DNA from: Ferruginibacter sp.
GTDB lineage: Bacteria; Bacteroidota; Bacteroidia; Chitinophagales; Chitinophagaceae
Direction: 5' to 3'
Assembly: GCA_025362235.1 (NCBI GenBank)
Contig: JANYGZ010000058.1
Location: forward strand, 1 to 44,571
DNA: 44,571 nucleotides
Below are positions 24,317 through 32,814 of the stretch, one piece after another; positions within the stretch are counted from its first letter, which is position 1; each line of letters opens with the position of its first letter. The position numbers and the translations under genes are program-made. Below the pieces are notes generated by a model. The model was not told the origin of the DNA and searched no databases. It saw nothing but the letters and a program-made list of their open reading frames with translations.

Positions 24317-26128
24317 TTACGCTACTTCTGCCTTCATCATTTTTGATACTTTCTTTCTTTCATCTTCATCCAAAATAACTTTACGCATACGGATGTTTTT
24401 TGGTGTTACTTCTATACACTCATCCTGCTGAATATATTCCATACATTCTTCCAGCGTAAATAATCTTTTTGGTATTACACGTACTGAATCATCTGTACCA
24501 CTTGCACGCATATTGGTTAACTGTTTTTTCTCCACAACGTTTACCACAAGGTCGCCGGGTTTGGTACTTTCGCCAATTACCTGGCCAACATAAATTTCAT
24601 CTGTTGTATCTATAAAAAAAGAACCCCTGTCCTGTAATTTATCAATAGAATAGCCCGTTGGGAAACCTGCATTTTTAGCCAGCATTACACCATTGTTTCT
24701 TCCCGGTATCGGGCCTTTCCATGGTTTGTATTCGCTAAAACGATGCGCCATTACAGCTTCACCTGCAGTATTGGTCAACATTTGAGAACGCAGACCCAAT
24801 AAACCTCTTGAAGGAATATCAAATTCCAAATGCTGCATTTCACCTTTACTTTCCATTACCAGCATTTCGCCTTTACGTTGTGTAACAAGGTCAATTACCT
24901 TACCGCTGAATTCACCTGGTACATCTACCACTAATACTTCATATGGTTCATGTTTTCTGCCATCCACCTCTTTGGTCAATACCTGTGGTTGTCCGACTGT
25001 TAATTCATATCCTTCTCTCCGCATGGTTTCAATCAACACACTTAAATGCAAAATACCACGGCCATACACCATAAAACTATCCGCACTATCAGTTGGGGTT
25101 ACACGAAGCGCAAGGTTTTTTTCCAGTTCTTTTTCAAGCCTGTCCCTTAAATGGCGACTGGTAACAAATTTACCATCACGGCCAAAGAAAGGGGAGTTAT
25201 TGATACTGAACTGCATGTTCATGGTTGGTTCATCAATACTGGTAATGGGTAATGCTTCAGGATTTTCAAAATCAGCAATGGTTTCACCAATATTAAAACC
25301 TTCAATACCTACTACGGCACAAATATCGCCTGCACTTACTTCTGTTACTTTCTTTTTACCAAGGCCTTCAAAAACATATAATTCCTTTACCCTGCTTTTT
25401 ACAATGCTGCCATCTGTTTTCATCAAACAAACCGGTTGGTTTTCTTTGATAACACCCCTTGCAATCCTGCCTACAGCAATCCTTCCTAAAAATGAAGAAT
25501 AATCCAATGAAGTGATTTGTAATTGCAGGTTGCCTTCGGTAACATGGGGTTCCGGCACTTTTTCTAAAATAGTATCCAATAACGGAAAGATATTATCTGT
25601 AGGCGTTAATGAAGTATTCATCCAGCCCTGTTTGCTGCTGCCATACACAGTGGCAAAATCCAATTGTTCTTCTGTAGCATCCAAGTTAAAAAATAATTCA
25701 AATACGGCATCATGCACTTCATCCGGACGGCAGTTGGGTTTATCAACTTTGTTAATAACAACAATCGGGCGCAAGCCTAATTGTAAAGCCTTCTGCAAAA
25801 CAAAACGTGTTTGAGGCATTGGCCCTTCAAAAGCATCAACTAACAACACAACCCCATCGGCCATTTTTAATACCCTTTCTACTTCACCGCCAAAGTCGGC
25901 ATGGCCGGGTGTATCTATTACGTTAATTTTAACGTCTTTGTAAGTTACGGATACGTTTTTACTAAAAATAGTGATACCACGTTCCTTTTCGAGGTCATTA
26001 CTATCCATTATCAGTTCACCGGTTTCCTGGTTATCACGAAAAATATTCGTGGTATGCAGAATTTTATCAACCAGTGTAGTTTTACCATGATCTACGTGAG
26101 CAATGATGGCGATGTTTCTTATATTCAT
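24317..26128 (-). CDS. typA: Ribosome-associated GTPase TypA/BipA
   Basis: This is a translational GTPase that binds the ribosome and supports assembly of the large subunit and growth under stress. The 603-residue protein has all G motifs: AHVDHGKTT (G1, about 10-18), the switch I region [17 protein letters not shown] (G3), NKVD (G4) and the later G5 region. They are followed by domain II, an EF-G-like domain III/V and the BipA-specific C-terminal domain with GRNNGVM and [15 protein letters not shown]. Length is normal. A promoter lies about 90 nt upstream. Confidence 0.97.
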   Translation of the reverse strand: MNIRNIAIIAHVDHGKTTLVDKILHTTNIFRDNQETGELIMDSNDLEKERGITIFSKNVSVTYKDVKINVIDTPGHADFGGEVERVLKMADGVVLLVDAFEGPMPQTRFVLQKALQLGLRPIVVINKVDKPNCRPDEVHDAVFELFFNLDATEEQLDFATVYGSSKQGWMNTSLTPTDNIFPLLDTILEKVPEPHVTEGNLQLQITSLDYSSFLGRIAVGRIARGVIKENQPVCLMKTDGSIVKSRVKELYVFEGLGKKKVTEVSAGDICAVVGIEGFNIGETIADFENPEALPITSIDEPTMNMQFSINNSPFFGRDGKFVTSRHLRDRLEKELEKNLALRVTPTDSADSFMVYGRGILHLSVLIETMRREGYELTVGQPQVLTKEVDGRKHEPYEVLVVDVPGEFSGKVIDLVTQRKGEMLVMESKGEMQHLEFDIPSRGLLGLRSQMLTNTAGEAVMAHRFSEYKPWKGPIPGRNNGVMLAKNAGFPTGYSIDKLQDRGSFFIDTTDEIYVGQVIGESTKPGDLVVNVVEKKQLTNMRASGTDDSVRVIPKRLFTLEECMEYIQQDECIEVTPKNIRMRKVILDEDERKKVSKMMKAEVA

Positions 26129-26218
26129 TATACTTAGCTTTTAGCTATTTACAGTTAACAAAGGCTAAACTTTTATGTTTATTTCTTTGCCAAAATACGA
26201 TAGCTGTTTTTTGAGGTG

Positions 26219-26249
26219 CAAAAGTAAGCAAATTCAGCCGTAAGACAAG
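26219..26249 (-). promoter_or_regulatory. typA promoter
   Basis: On the minus strand, TTG (26249-26247), a 20-bp spacer and an exact -7 box, TACTTTTG (26226-26219), match the phylum consensus. The start near 26212 gives a leader of about 85 nt before the typA ATG at 26128. Confidence 0.5.
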
Positions 26250-26347
26250 GTTAAATGTAAATTATCACTCATAAAATACTGTTATATGCTATATGTTTAA
26301 TTAATAAAAGCAGCTACCGTAAACACTAAATCACTTAATTTACAGCC

Positions 26348-26569
26348 ATGAACCCGGTGTATGATCTTTATTTTCGTTTATTGCCCGTAAGGAAAATAAA
26401 TACAGATAGCCAGCTTTTTTTGCTGAACGAATCTGAAATAAAAGCTATCCGTAAAAAAGAAAAAACTGCCGTGTGGCTGTCTGCTGTTATCGGCGCATTG
26501 GGATTATTTTATATGTTCCCCGTTACAGTTTTCCGCATTGGTTTCGTGATATATCTTTTTCTTTTTTAA
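26348..26569 (+). CDS. Small membrane protein of unknown function
   Basis: This is a 73-residue product with a charged N-terminal half (about 1-38) and a hydrophobic C-terminal half (about 40-73) that could span the membrane once or as a hairpin. It ends abruptly in a hydrophobic run (VIYLFLF), which may mean a truncated or frameshifted longer protein. No family is recognised. An ATG follows a short TAATTTAC-containing leader. Confidence 0.45.
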   Translation: MNPVYDLYFRLLPVRKINTDSQLFLLNESEIKAIRKKEKTAVWLSAVIGALGLFYMFPVTVFRIGFVIYLFLF

Positions 26570-26632
26570 ATATCAGCAGAATTTTTTAAATAGCAGGGGA
26601 ATTGAGGGGTTAATTAAAGTATATATTGATTG

Positions 26633-26974
26633 ATGAAAAAAAAAGAAGAAAAATTATTTCTGCCAAACATCACTATTTGTATTATAATGGATTTGATTGG
26701 CATGGCCAGTTTTATTTTCCCCGGCATGGGAGAATTCACTGATCTTATCTGGGCACCCATATCAGGCTTCATTTTCTTTAAATTATTTGGTGGCCGGCTG
26801 GGCATGATTGGCAGTGTGCTTAATTTTTTGGAAGAAATTATCCCTTTTACTGATATCATCCCTTCTTTTACCATCGCATGGTTTATTAGAAAAAAATCCA
26901 TTGATACCATGGTACAGAAAAATGAAAGAGCAGTACAAAAAATGCAGGGAGATAAAAGTGTTGCAGCCATTTAA
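26633..26974 (+). CDS. Small conserved-looking membrane protein
   Basis: This is a 113-residue protein starting at the ATG at 26633. It is mostly hydrophobic, with segments at about 9-30, 36-54 and 58-82. Between them are the small/aromatic-rich turn FPGMGEFTDLIWAPISGF and the acidic EEIIPFTDIIPSFTIAW, followed by a charged C-terminal tail. The duplicated FxD-I/L pattern hints at two related helical hairpins. I do not know its function. It lies between a small membrane protein and uvrB on the same strand. Confidence 0.6.
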   Translation: MKKKEEKLFLPNITICIIMDLIGMASFIFPGMGEFTDLIWAPISGFIFFKLFGGRLGMIGSVLNFLEEIIPFTDIIPSFTIAWFIRKKSIDTMVQKNERAVQKMQGDKSVAAI

Positions 26975-27001
26975 TCTGGCTTACTAAGCCGAATAAAATT
27001 T

Positions 27002-27106
27002 TCACACAAAGCGCACAAAGAAAACTAAGGACGCAAATAATTACTGTATATGGATTGCCTGTCTTCTTTGTAAACTTTGTATTCTTTGTGCTCTTTGCGT
27101 GAAAAC
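27002..27106. repeat. CTTTG-family inverted repeat before uvrB
   Basis: A left arm (about 27002-27034, containing CACAAAGCGCACAAAGAAAA) and a right arm (about 27063-27106, containing TATTCTTTGTGCTCTTTGCG) are imperfect inverted copies. They belong to the same pentamer-based family as 7947-8172. Both loci sit between two plus-strand genes. Confidence 0.65.
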
Positions 27107-27134
27107 CTTTAAATTTATTTTTACTAAATTAACT

Positions 27135-29174
27135 ATGCTATTTAATCTTCAATCTCCATACTCACCCGCAGGCGACCAGCCAGAAGCTATTCAAAAACTG
27201 ACCGAAGGTATTTTGGAAGGCGAGCAATACCAGACACTTTTGGGTGTAACCGGCAGCGGTAAAACTTATACCATTGCCAATGTAATTCAAAATGTACAAA
27301 GACCGGTATTGGTGCTGACGCATAATAAAACTTTAGTGGCACAACTCTATGGAGAGTTTAAACAGTTTTTTCCGGATAATGCAGTGGGTTATTTTGTAAG
27401 CTATTACGATTATTACCAGCCAGAGGCTTACATGCCTACCAGCAATACCTATATTGAAAAAGACCTGAGCATCAATGAAGAACTGGACAAACTGCGTTTG
27501 CAGGCAACTGCACAATTACTAAGTGGCCGCCGGGATATTATTGTGGTGGCAAGCGTGAGCTGCATTTATGGTATGGGTAACCCAACCGAGTTTGAAAATG
27601 GTATTATCCGCATTCAAAAAGGACAGGTTATTTCACGTCAGGGATTTTTGCATGCCCTTGTAAATAGTTTGTACCACCGTTCGCAGGGAGATTTTACAAG
27701 GGGTACTTTCAGGGTACAGGGCGATACCGTAGACATCAATTTACCTTATGTTGATTTTGGTTACCGCATTAGTTTTTTTGGCAATGAAATTGAAAGCATC
27801 GAAACCTTGGAACTATCTACCAGCAAGCGTATTGGCCTGGTAGACAATGCAGCTATTTTTCCTGCCAACCTGTATCTGGCTCCAAAAGATATTATGCAGC
27901 AGGTTATTTACGAGATACAGGATGAAACTGCTGCACAGGTGGAGTATTTTAAAAGCAGCGGAAAATTTATAGAGGCACAGCGTTTAAGCGAAAGGGTTAA
28001 TTACGATCTTGAAATGATCAGGGAACTAGGTTATTGTAATGGCATAGAAAACTACTCACGTTTTTTTGACCGCCGCAAACCTGGCATCCGCCCCTTTTGC
28101 CTGCTCGATTATTTCCCTAAAGATTTTATCTGCATTATTGACGAAAGCCACCAGACTGTTCCGCAGGTAAGCGGCATGTATGGTGGCGACAGAAGCCGTA
28201 AACTGGTATTGGTAGATTATGGATTCCGGCTGCCTTCTGCGCTGGATAACCGCCCGCTTAATTTTCATGAGTTTGAAAACATGATCCATCAAACCATTTT
28301 TGTTTCTGCCACACCCGGCGATTTTGAACTGGAGAAAACAGGTGGTGTAGTGGTTGAGCAGGTGGTGCGGCCAACAGGTTTATTAGATCCGCCGATTGAA
28401 GTGCGCCCGTCCATTAACCAGATAGACGACCTGCTGGATGAGATTGATAAACGGATTACAAAAGGCGACCGTGTATTGGTAACAACACTTACCAAACGTA
28501 TGGCAGAAGAGATGGATAAATACCTGCACCGCATCAACATAAAAAGTAAATACATCCATAGCGAGGTACATACCCTGGAAAGGATAGAGATTTTAAGGGA
28601 ACTGCGTTTGGGAATTATAGATGTTTTGGTGGGTGTAAATTTATTAAGAGAAGGATTGGATTTGCCGGAAGTATCGCTGGTAGCCATTTTAGATGCAGAC
28701 AAAGAAGGGTTTTTACGTAACGAACGAAGCCTTACCCAAACAGCCGGCAGGGCTGCCCGTAATGTAGACGGGCTGGTAATCTTTTATGCAGATAAGATGA
28801 CAGAAAGCATGCAGAAAACCATTGATGAAACAAGCCGCAGAAGGGAAAAACAAGTAGCCTATAATATTGAACGTGGCATTACGCCCACTACCATTATCAA
28901 AAGCAAGGAACAGATATTTGCGCAGGGTTCGGTGCTGGATGTAAAAGGGTACGACCCGTCGAACCCTTATTCTATCAGTGATGCCAATGATTTGGCAACA
29001 GTAGCTGCCGAAGACCAGGAAGTGTATAAAACCATTCCTCAAATGGAAAAAGGCATTTCAAAAATCAAAAAGGAAATGGAAAAAGCCGCCCGTGACCTTG
29101 ATTTTATGGAAGCAGCAAGGCTAAGGGACGAAATGTTCAGATTACAAAAGGAGCTGGAAGGAATGAAGGGTTAA
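27135..29174 (+). CDS. uvrB: Excinuclease ABC subunit B
   Basis: This is the damage-verification helicase-like subunit of nucleotide excision repair; it receives DNA from UvrA and recruits UvrC. The preferred ATG at 27135 (family start FNLQSPYSPAGDQP) gives 679 residues, close to the usual 673. It shows Walker A GVTGSGKT (37-44), the beta-hairpin region YYDYYQPEAYMP, Walker B-type DESHQT, helicase motifs including TLTKRMAEEM and QTAGRAARN, and a C-terminal UVR domain (MEKAARDLDFMEAARLRDEM) that contacts UvrC. It is apparently a single-gene unit. Confidence 0.97.
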   Translation: MLFNLQSPYSPAGDQPEAIQKLTEGILEGEQYQTLLGVTGSGKTYTIANVIQNVQRPVLVLTHNKTLVAQLYGEFKQFFPDNAVGYFVSYYDYYQPEAYMPTSNTYIEKDLSINEELDKLRLQATAQLLSGRRDIIVVASVSCIYGMGNPTEFENGIIRIQKGQVISRQGFLHALVNSLYHRSQGDFTRGTFRVQGDTVDINLPYVDFGYRISFFGNEIESIETLELSTSKRIGLVDNAAIFPANLYLAPKDIMQQVIYEIQDETAAQVEYFKSSGKFIEAQRLSERVNYDLEMIRELGYCNGIENYSRFFDRRKPGIRPFCLLDYFPKDFICIIDESHQTVPQVSGMYGGDRSRKLVLVDYGFRLPSALDNRPLNFHEFENMIHQTIFVSATPGDFELEKTGGVVVEQVVRPTGLLDPPIEVRPSINQIDDLLDEIDKRITKGDRVLVTTLTKRMAEEMDKYLHRINIKSKYIHSEVHTLERIEILRELRLGIIDVLVGVNLLREGLDLPEVSLVAILDADKEGFLRNERSLTQTAGRAARNVDGLVIFYADKMTESMQKTIDETSRRREKQVAYNIERGITPTTIIKSKEQIFAQGSVLDVKGYDPSNPYSISDANDLATVAAEDQEVYKTIPQMEKGISKIKKEMEKAARDLDFMEAARLRDEMFRLQKELEGMKG

Positions 29175-29218
29175 CCCGGCTTTTAAAAAAAGTCACTGAA
29201 AACCAGGGTCATCAAAAA

Positions 29219-29243
29219 TCCAGCATCCAATATCCAGCATCCA
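29219..29243. repeat. Short tandem repeat upstream of parA-like gene
   Basis: TCCAGCATCCA occurs twice (29219-29229 and 29233-29243), 14 bp apart. An ATCAAAAA-type direct repeat flanks the pair. This belongs to the low-complexity intergenic repeats common in this window. Confidence 0.55.
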
Positions 29244-29272
29244 GTACTACCATCAAAAAATCAGACATCAAA

Positions 29273-29304
29273 TTGTATGCGTCAAAAATAATTTCATACC
29301 TTTC
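29273..29304 (+). promoter_or_regulatory. Possible promoter of the ParA-like gene
   Basis: TTG (29273-29275), a 21-bp spacer and TACCTTTC (29297-29304; one mismatch to TAnnTTTG) would start transcription near 29311, about 29 nt before the ATG at 29340. Confidence 0.35.
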
Positions 29305-29339
29305 ATATCCTTCATTTATAAAAATAAATTTATAATGTT

Positions 29340-30083
29340 ATGATAACAGTTGCACTCTACAACCTTAAAGGAGGCGTAGGTAAAACAGCCTCTTGTGTAA
29401 ACTTTGCTTACCTCGCAGCAAAGGACGGTTTTAAAACTTTGTTATGGGATATCGACCCGCAGGGCTCTACTACTTTTTATTATAAGGTAAAACCAAAAGA
29501 TGCACAGGGTATAAAAAAACTCATCAGTAAAGATGCCGACCTTGATAGTGCTATCCTTGCTACAGAATATGAACACCTGGAAATTATTGCTGCTGATAAT
29601 TCTATTAAAAGTTTTGATATAATGGTGGAAGAAATGAAAGGACAAAAAAACAGGCTGAAAGGAATTTTGAAGCAATTGGAGAATGAATATGATTTTGTAT
29701 TTATCGATTGTCCGCCTGGGTTCAGCGCTTTAAGTGAAAATATTTTTAATGCCGCAGACATAGTGTTAATGCCCATTATACCCACCACTTTATCTATTCG
29801 CACTTACAATATGGTGAAGGATTATTTTAAAGAAAAAGACCTGGATAGCAGTAAACTGATGTGTTTTTTCAGCATGACTGACCTTCGTAAAAATATGCAC
29901 AATCTTATAATGGAAGAACTGTACAAAGACAAAAAATTCTTTCAGAATTATATACCATATTTATCTGATGTAGAAAAAATGGGCATTCACCGCCAACCCA
30001 TTGAAGAGTACGCCCGCAGTAGCTATGCCGCAAAGTGTTATCATGAATTATGGACAGAAATAAAAGAAGGGGTTGTTGAATAA
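29340..30083 (+). CDS. ParA-family ATPase (orphan)
   Basis: This is a 247-residue MinD/ParA-type ATPase. It has the deviant Walker A motif KGGVGKTA (10-17), switch I DIDPQGS (about 38-44) and Walker B FIDCPPG (about 121-127). These dynamic ATPases position chromosomes, plasmids or protein complexes along the nucleoid. No parB-like gene is adjacent; upstream is uvrB and downstream an esterase. It is therefore an orphan, perhaps positioning a protein cargo rather than DNA. Chromosomal parAB with parS would be expected elsewhere. Confidence 0.9.
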   Translation: MITVALYNLKGGVGKTASCVNFAYLAAKDGFKTLLWDIDPQGSTTFYYKVKPKDAQGIKKLISKDADLDSAILATEYEHLEIIAADNSIKSFDIMVEEMKGQKNRLKGILKQLENEYDFVFIDCPPGFSALSENIFNAADIVLMPIIPTTLSIRTYNMVKDYFKEKDLDSSKLMCFFSMTDLRKNMHNLIMEELYKDKKFFQNYIPYLSDVEKMGIHRQPIEEYARSSYAAKCYHELWTEIKEGVVE

Positions 30084-30224
30084 TTCATGGTACAAAAATA
30101 TCAATCATTTTAACTTGTAACAGCTATTTGTTTTTATAAGACCCGATAACTGTTGATGTACAATTAGTGTAACTTGCCTGCCTGCAAAGTCAGGTTCGTA
30201 ATAATTAGTGTTATAAAATTTTAT

Positions 30225-30956
30225 ATGAAAAGAGAACTTACAAGCTGGTACAGTCCCGCATTAAATAAAGAAATGCCCATTGCACAATATGGTGATTATG
30301 GTTTTGCATTATTGTTGATACCCACAGCCGCGGCCGATTACCTGGAGTATGAACGTTTTCAGTTGATAGATTACCTGGCACCTTATATAAATTCAGGCAA
30401 AATAAAAGTGTTCTCGGTCAACAGTATGAACAACGAAAGCTGGATGAATAATGAAATGCTGGGCGAGCATAAGGCGATTCGCCATAACGAGTTTAATCAG
30501 TACATTTTTGATGAAGTAATTCCATTTATTAAAAACAGTACTTCATGGGAAACACCAGTAATAGTTTCGGGTGCTTCTTTTGGCGCTTTGCACAGCATGA
30601 ATTTATTTTTAAAAAGGCCCGACCTTATTGATGGCGTTATTGCCATGAGCGGAGTGTATAATCTTCAGGAATATACCAAAGGATTTTTTGACGACCAGGT
30701 ATACATAAACTCCCCAATGCTGTACATGCCAAACCTTACAGATCACAGTATTTTGGAACAGATCCGTAGAAGCCATCATATTCATATATTAACCGGTTGC
30801 GGCGATCATGAAGATCCTGATGCGGCAAAAGCTTTTGCAGGGGTATTGTATAACAAAGGAATTAATTATGAACTAAGTGTTTGGGGAAATGAGTGGAAAC
30901 ACGATTGGCCTACCTGGAGAGCTATGTTACCTTTGTTTATAGAAACAAGATTTTAA
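30225..30956 (+). CDS. Putative esterase (alpha/beta-hydrolase)
   Basis: From the ATG at 30225 this is a 243-residue cytoplasmic protein of the esterase D/PF00756 type. The nucleophile elbow GASFG places the catalytic serine at 118. A later Asp lies in TGCGDHEDPDAAKAF, and the probable catalytic His in KHDWPTWRAML. Family members hydrolyse short-chain esters, thioesters such as S-formylglutathione, or siderophore esters; the specific substrate is not evident. The frame opens at 30174, but the upstream residues do not match the family. The gene is 141 nt after the ParA-like gene. Confidence 0.85.
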   Translation: MKRELTSWYSPALNKEMPIAQYGDYGFALLLIPTAAADYLEYERFQLIDYLAPYINSGKIKVFSVNSMNNESWMNNEMLGEHKAIRHNEFNQYIFDEVIPFIKNSTSWETPVIVSGASFGALHSMNLFLKRPDLIDGVIAMSGVYNLQEYTKGFFDDQVYINSPMLYMPNLTDHSILEQIRRSHHIHILTGCGDHEDPDAAKAFAGVLYNKGINYELSVWGNEWKHDWPTWRAMLPLFIETRF

Positions 30957-31103
30957 TACCTCTTTTTGTTAGGAAATTATTCTATTAACTTATATAAAAC
31001 AGCAAACTATAAATAACCAATAATCAGCATGTATATTATATTTTAGTGGCAGGGCAATAATATTGCCTTTTTTTAGTTTTAAAAAGAACCTATACCTCCC
31101 ACT

Positions 31104-31199
31104 ATGAAAAATTTTCTAATTATTTGCTTTGCATTAGTCAGTTCGGTACTGCTTTATTTTATTGATTGGACAACATCGAAAAAACTAATCGTTAATTAG
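31104..31199 (+). CDS. Very short hydrophobic reading frame, doubtful
   Basis: A 31-codon frame begins MKNFLIICFALVSSVLLYF and ends KKLIVN. The start resembles a signal peptide or single membrane helix. The end resembles the last residues of type IX secretion sorting domains, so this could be the collapsed remnant of a deleted exported protein. It might equally be a chance frame. Confidence 0.2.
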   Translation: MKNFLIICFALVSSVLLYFIDWTTSKKLIVN

Positions 31200-31232
31200 G
31201 TTATATAAAAAGTCCCAATTTCATACATCGGA

Positions 31233-31252
31233 CCTTACTTGCCGAAGTAAGG
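31233..31252. terminator. Hairpin downstream of the metal cassette
   Basis: CCTTACTT and AAGTAAGG (8 bp) enclose a 4-nt loop, about 65 nt beyond the last stop of the minus-strand operon. A T-tract is not evident, so its role as a terminator is uncertain. Confidence 0.35.
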
Positions 31253-31317
31253 GAATTAGCATTCCGTCAGCCCGTATTTTTGACAAACCAGTTAATGTTA
31301 GCTGCATACCTTCGTAG

Positions 31318-31533
31318 CTATGAACAGCAGGAAGTTCCCATTTGTATTGGCGGACACTTTACAGAACCATAACTGCAAAACACACAACAGTCACCTTCTT
31401 TGGGTTTAAGTCTTGTCTTGCAGTTTGTACATTCATAAAAAAATTGGCAAGCGTCTGTCGGCATTGTCTCTTCTTGGCTGTGTCCACAATTAGGACAATT
31501 AATAACTGATTGAAGTATGATTGTCTTTTCCAT
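31318..31533 (-). CDS. GDCCVFCSYG-motif cysteine-rich protein
   Basis: This 71-residue cytoplasmic-looking protein has 11 cysteines. CPNC (13-16) and CTNC (35-38) form a likely zinc-ribbon knuckle pair. They are followed by the signature GDCCVFCSYG (47-56), KCPPIQ and a final CC (69-70). Proteins with the GDCCVFCSYG motif are known beside mercury-transport genes in Bacteroidota, but their function is unestablished; thiol-based metal sequestration or delivery is a reasonable inference. It starts one base past the merTP stop codon, so it is almost certainly cotranscribed. Confidence 0.88.
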   Translation of the reverse strand: MEKTIILQSVINCPNCGHSQEETMPTDACQFFYECTNCKTRLKPKEGDCCVFCSYGSVKCPPIQMGTSCCS

Positions 31534-31534
31534 T

Positions 31535-32149
31535 TTATTTGTTGCTGGTGATTGAAGTTACTTTATAGCCGATAGTATTTACTGTGTTAGCAATACTGTC
31601 AACTGATATTTTGCTATTGTCAAACTTAACAATTGCATTTGCATTTTTGTAAGATGTGTTGACTTCAATAACTCCATTTACTTTTGAAAGTTCACTGTTA
31701 ATGTGTGCTGTACAACCTTCACAATCCATTCCGCTAATGTTGAGTTGAACTGTCTGAATATTATTTTTGTCAACCACAATAACTTTAGTCTGTTGTGGCT
31801 TTGGATAAAACACTTTGGCATAATAAGGAAAGGCAAGCAACAAAGCAGCAATCACTGTAACAATTACTAAAAATAATTTTGATTGCCAAAATGATTTTTT
31901 ATTGTCAATCTCACAATCGCAGTCAACTTGTTTTTGTGGTTTAAGTTTTTGATACCAGGCAAACGCAAAAATTAAAACCGTTGCAACAATCAAATAAGGT
32001 CTGGATGGTTCAATCCACGAAAAAGAAGAAGCAAGTCCACTTGCACCGCCAAGAAATGCAAGTACAGGTGTGATACAGCAAAGTGAAGCAGTGATAGCGG
32101 CAAAAATTCCTGCTATCCAACTTTTGCTGTTTTTTGTTATCGTTGTCAT
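31535..32149 (-). CDS. Mercuric transport fusion protein MerTP
   Basis: This is an inner-membrane metal transporter fused to its metallochaperone domain. The 204-residue chain has three membrane segments (about 12-36, 51-66 and 92-110). The first holds the MerT-type vicinal pair Cys24-Cys25 (ASLCCITP), and a CDC pair lies at 77-79. A C-terminal HMA domain (about 134-201) has GMDCEGC (Cys143, Cys146), equivalent to MerP. MerT takes Hg(II) from the periplasmic thiols and passes it inward, normally to the reductase MerA. No merA is in this window. Other soft metals cannot be excluded. Its ATG overlaps the arsR-like stop (ATGA). Confidence 0.87.
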   Translation of the reverse strand: MTTITKNSKSWIAGIFAAITASLCCITPVLAFLGGASGLASSFSWIEPSRPYLIVATVLIFAFAWYQKLKPQKQVDCDCEIDNKKSFWQSKLFLVIVTVIAALLLAFPYYAKVFYPKPQQTKVIVVDKNNIQTVQLNISGMDCEGCTAHINSELSKVNGVIEVNTSYKNANAIVKFDNSKISVDSIANTVNTIGYKVTSITSNK

Positions 32150-32523
32150 ACAGTTTGTGTCGCTAAATTTTGTTGATTGATGATTTTGAAAAAGGGGCGT
32201 AATATTTTCAAATGTTCGCTGCGTAAAGAATAGAAAATAGTTTGTCCGGTTTTTCTTGCTTCAATGATGTTACCGTCTTTAAGTTTGCGAAGGTGTTGAG
32301 AAATGGCAGGGATGCTCATTCCTAAAATGTCGCTAAGGTCGCAGGGGCAGAGTTCATTTTCTTCTTCAAGCAGAAAAAGTATTTTCAGTCTTACTTCGTT
32401 ACCTGCCAAAGCAAGAACTTGTCCCAACTGCAAAAATGATTTTGAATTTGCCTTTAGCTTTTCACGGCAACTTTTAATTTGTTCTACGTCTGCCTGTAAT
32501 CTGATGCAAGTGTCATTTGCCAT
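32146..32523 (-). CDS. ArsR/SmtB family metal-responsive repressor
   Basis: From the ATG at 32523 this is a 125-residue winged-helix repressor. The motif ELCPCDLSDILGMSIPAISQHLRKL contains the ELCxCDL metal site (Cys59, Cys61) in the recognition region, as in ArsR-type sensors. Further cysteines at 6 and 19 could complete a thiolate site. The wing (ARKTGQTIFYSL) is standard. The open frame reaches 32547, but that start would lie inside the -7 box, so transcription begins downstream of it and 32523 is the real start. It replaces the MerR activator of classical mer operons. It overlaps merTP by four bases. Confidence 0.92.
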   Translation of the reverse strand: MANDTCIRLQADVEQIKSCREKLKANSKSFLQLGQVLALAGNEVRLKILFLLEEENELCPCDLSDILGMSIPAISQHLRKLKDGNIIEARKTGQTIFYSLRSEHLKILRPFFKIINQQNLATQTV

Positions 32524-32544
32524 TGTCAAACTGATTTGTTGGGT

Positions 32545-32577
32545 CAAAGATAAGTAAAGACTACTTATTTCAGCAAA
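32545..32577 (-). promoter_or_regulatory. Metal cassette promoter
   Basis: On the minus strand, TTTG (32577-32574), a 21-bp spacer and an exact -7 box, TATCTTTG (32552-32545), match the Bacteroidota consensus. The start near 32538 gives a leader of about 15 nt before the ATG at 32523. Confidence 0.75.
32550..32568. promoter_or_regulatory. Operator in the metal cassette promoter
   Basis: A perfect 7-bp inverted repeat, ATAAGTA (32550-32556) and TACTTAT (32562-32568), has a 5-bp spacer. It lies between the -33 box and the -7 box, overlapping the latter by three bases. Occupancy would block RNA polymerase, as expected for the ArsR-type repressor encoded downstream. Confidence 0.7.
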
Positions 32578-32691
32578 TGCTTAAATACAAATGTTGGCAG
32601 GTTTGCACACTGTCTTGAAGTGTTGCTAAAAAACGTCTGATTGATTACGTGGAAAGTGTTCAACAGGGTTGCAACTAACATCTTATTATAC

Positions 32692-32716
32692 GGTTTGCGA
32701 AAGCAAACCTTTTTTT
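32692..32716 (+). terminator. Orphan intrinsic terminator upstream of polA
   Basis: GGTTTGC, a GAAA tetraloop, GCAAACC and seven T residues form a textbook plus-strand terminator. The nearest plus-strand gene upstream ends at 30956, and the metal cassette runs the other way, so no known transcript needs it. It may end a small RNA or insulate polA. Confidence 0.7.
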
Positions 32717-32779
32717 GTATGCACTGCGCACTTTAGGTTTTTTATTCAAACAGCGTTCAATAAAATTACAATTTCTCTC

Positions 32780-32810
32780 TTGATTGGCTTGTACAATTGC
32801 TTTACTTTTA
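32780..32810 (+). promoter_or_regulatory. Possible polA promoter giving a near-leaderless transcript
   Basis: TTG (32780-32782), a 20-bp spacer and TACTTTTA (32803-32810; last base off consensus) would place the start within a few bases of the ATG at 32815. No Shine-Dalgarno sequence is present. Confidence 0.35.
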
Positions 32811-32814
32811 CGCC

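Larger units (their letters stand above)
30957..31317. other. Intergenic region with a short reading frame
   Basis: This 361-nt stretch lies between the esterase and the metal cassette, converging from both sides. It holds a 31-codon frame at 31104-31199 and an inverted repeat at 31233-31252, and otherwise nothing recognisable. Confidence 0.5.

Noticed and set aside
29340..30083. Plasmid or phage partition locus
   Set aside because: No ParB, replication or phage gene accompanies the ParA-type ATPase, and its neighbours are chromosomal housekeeping genes.
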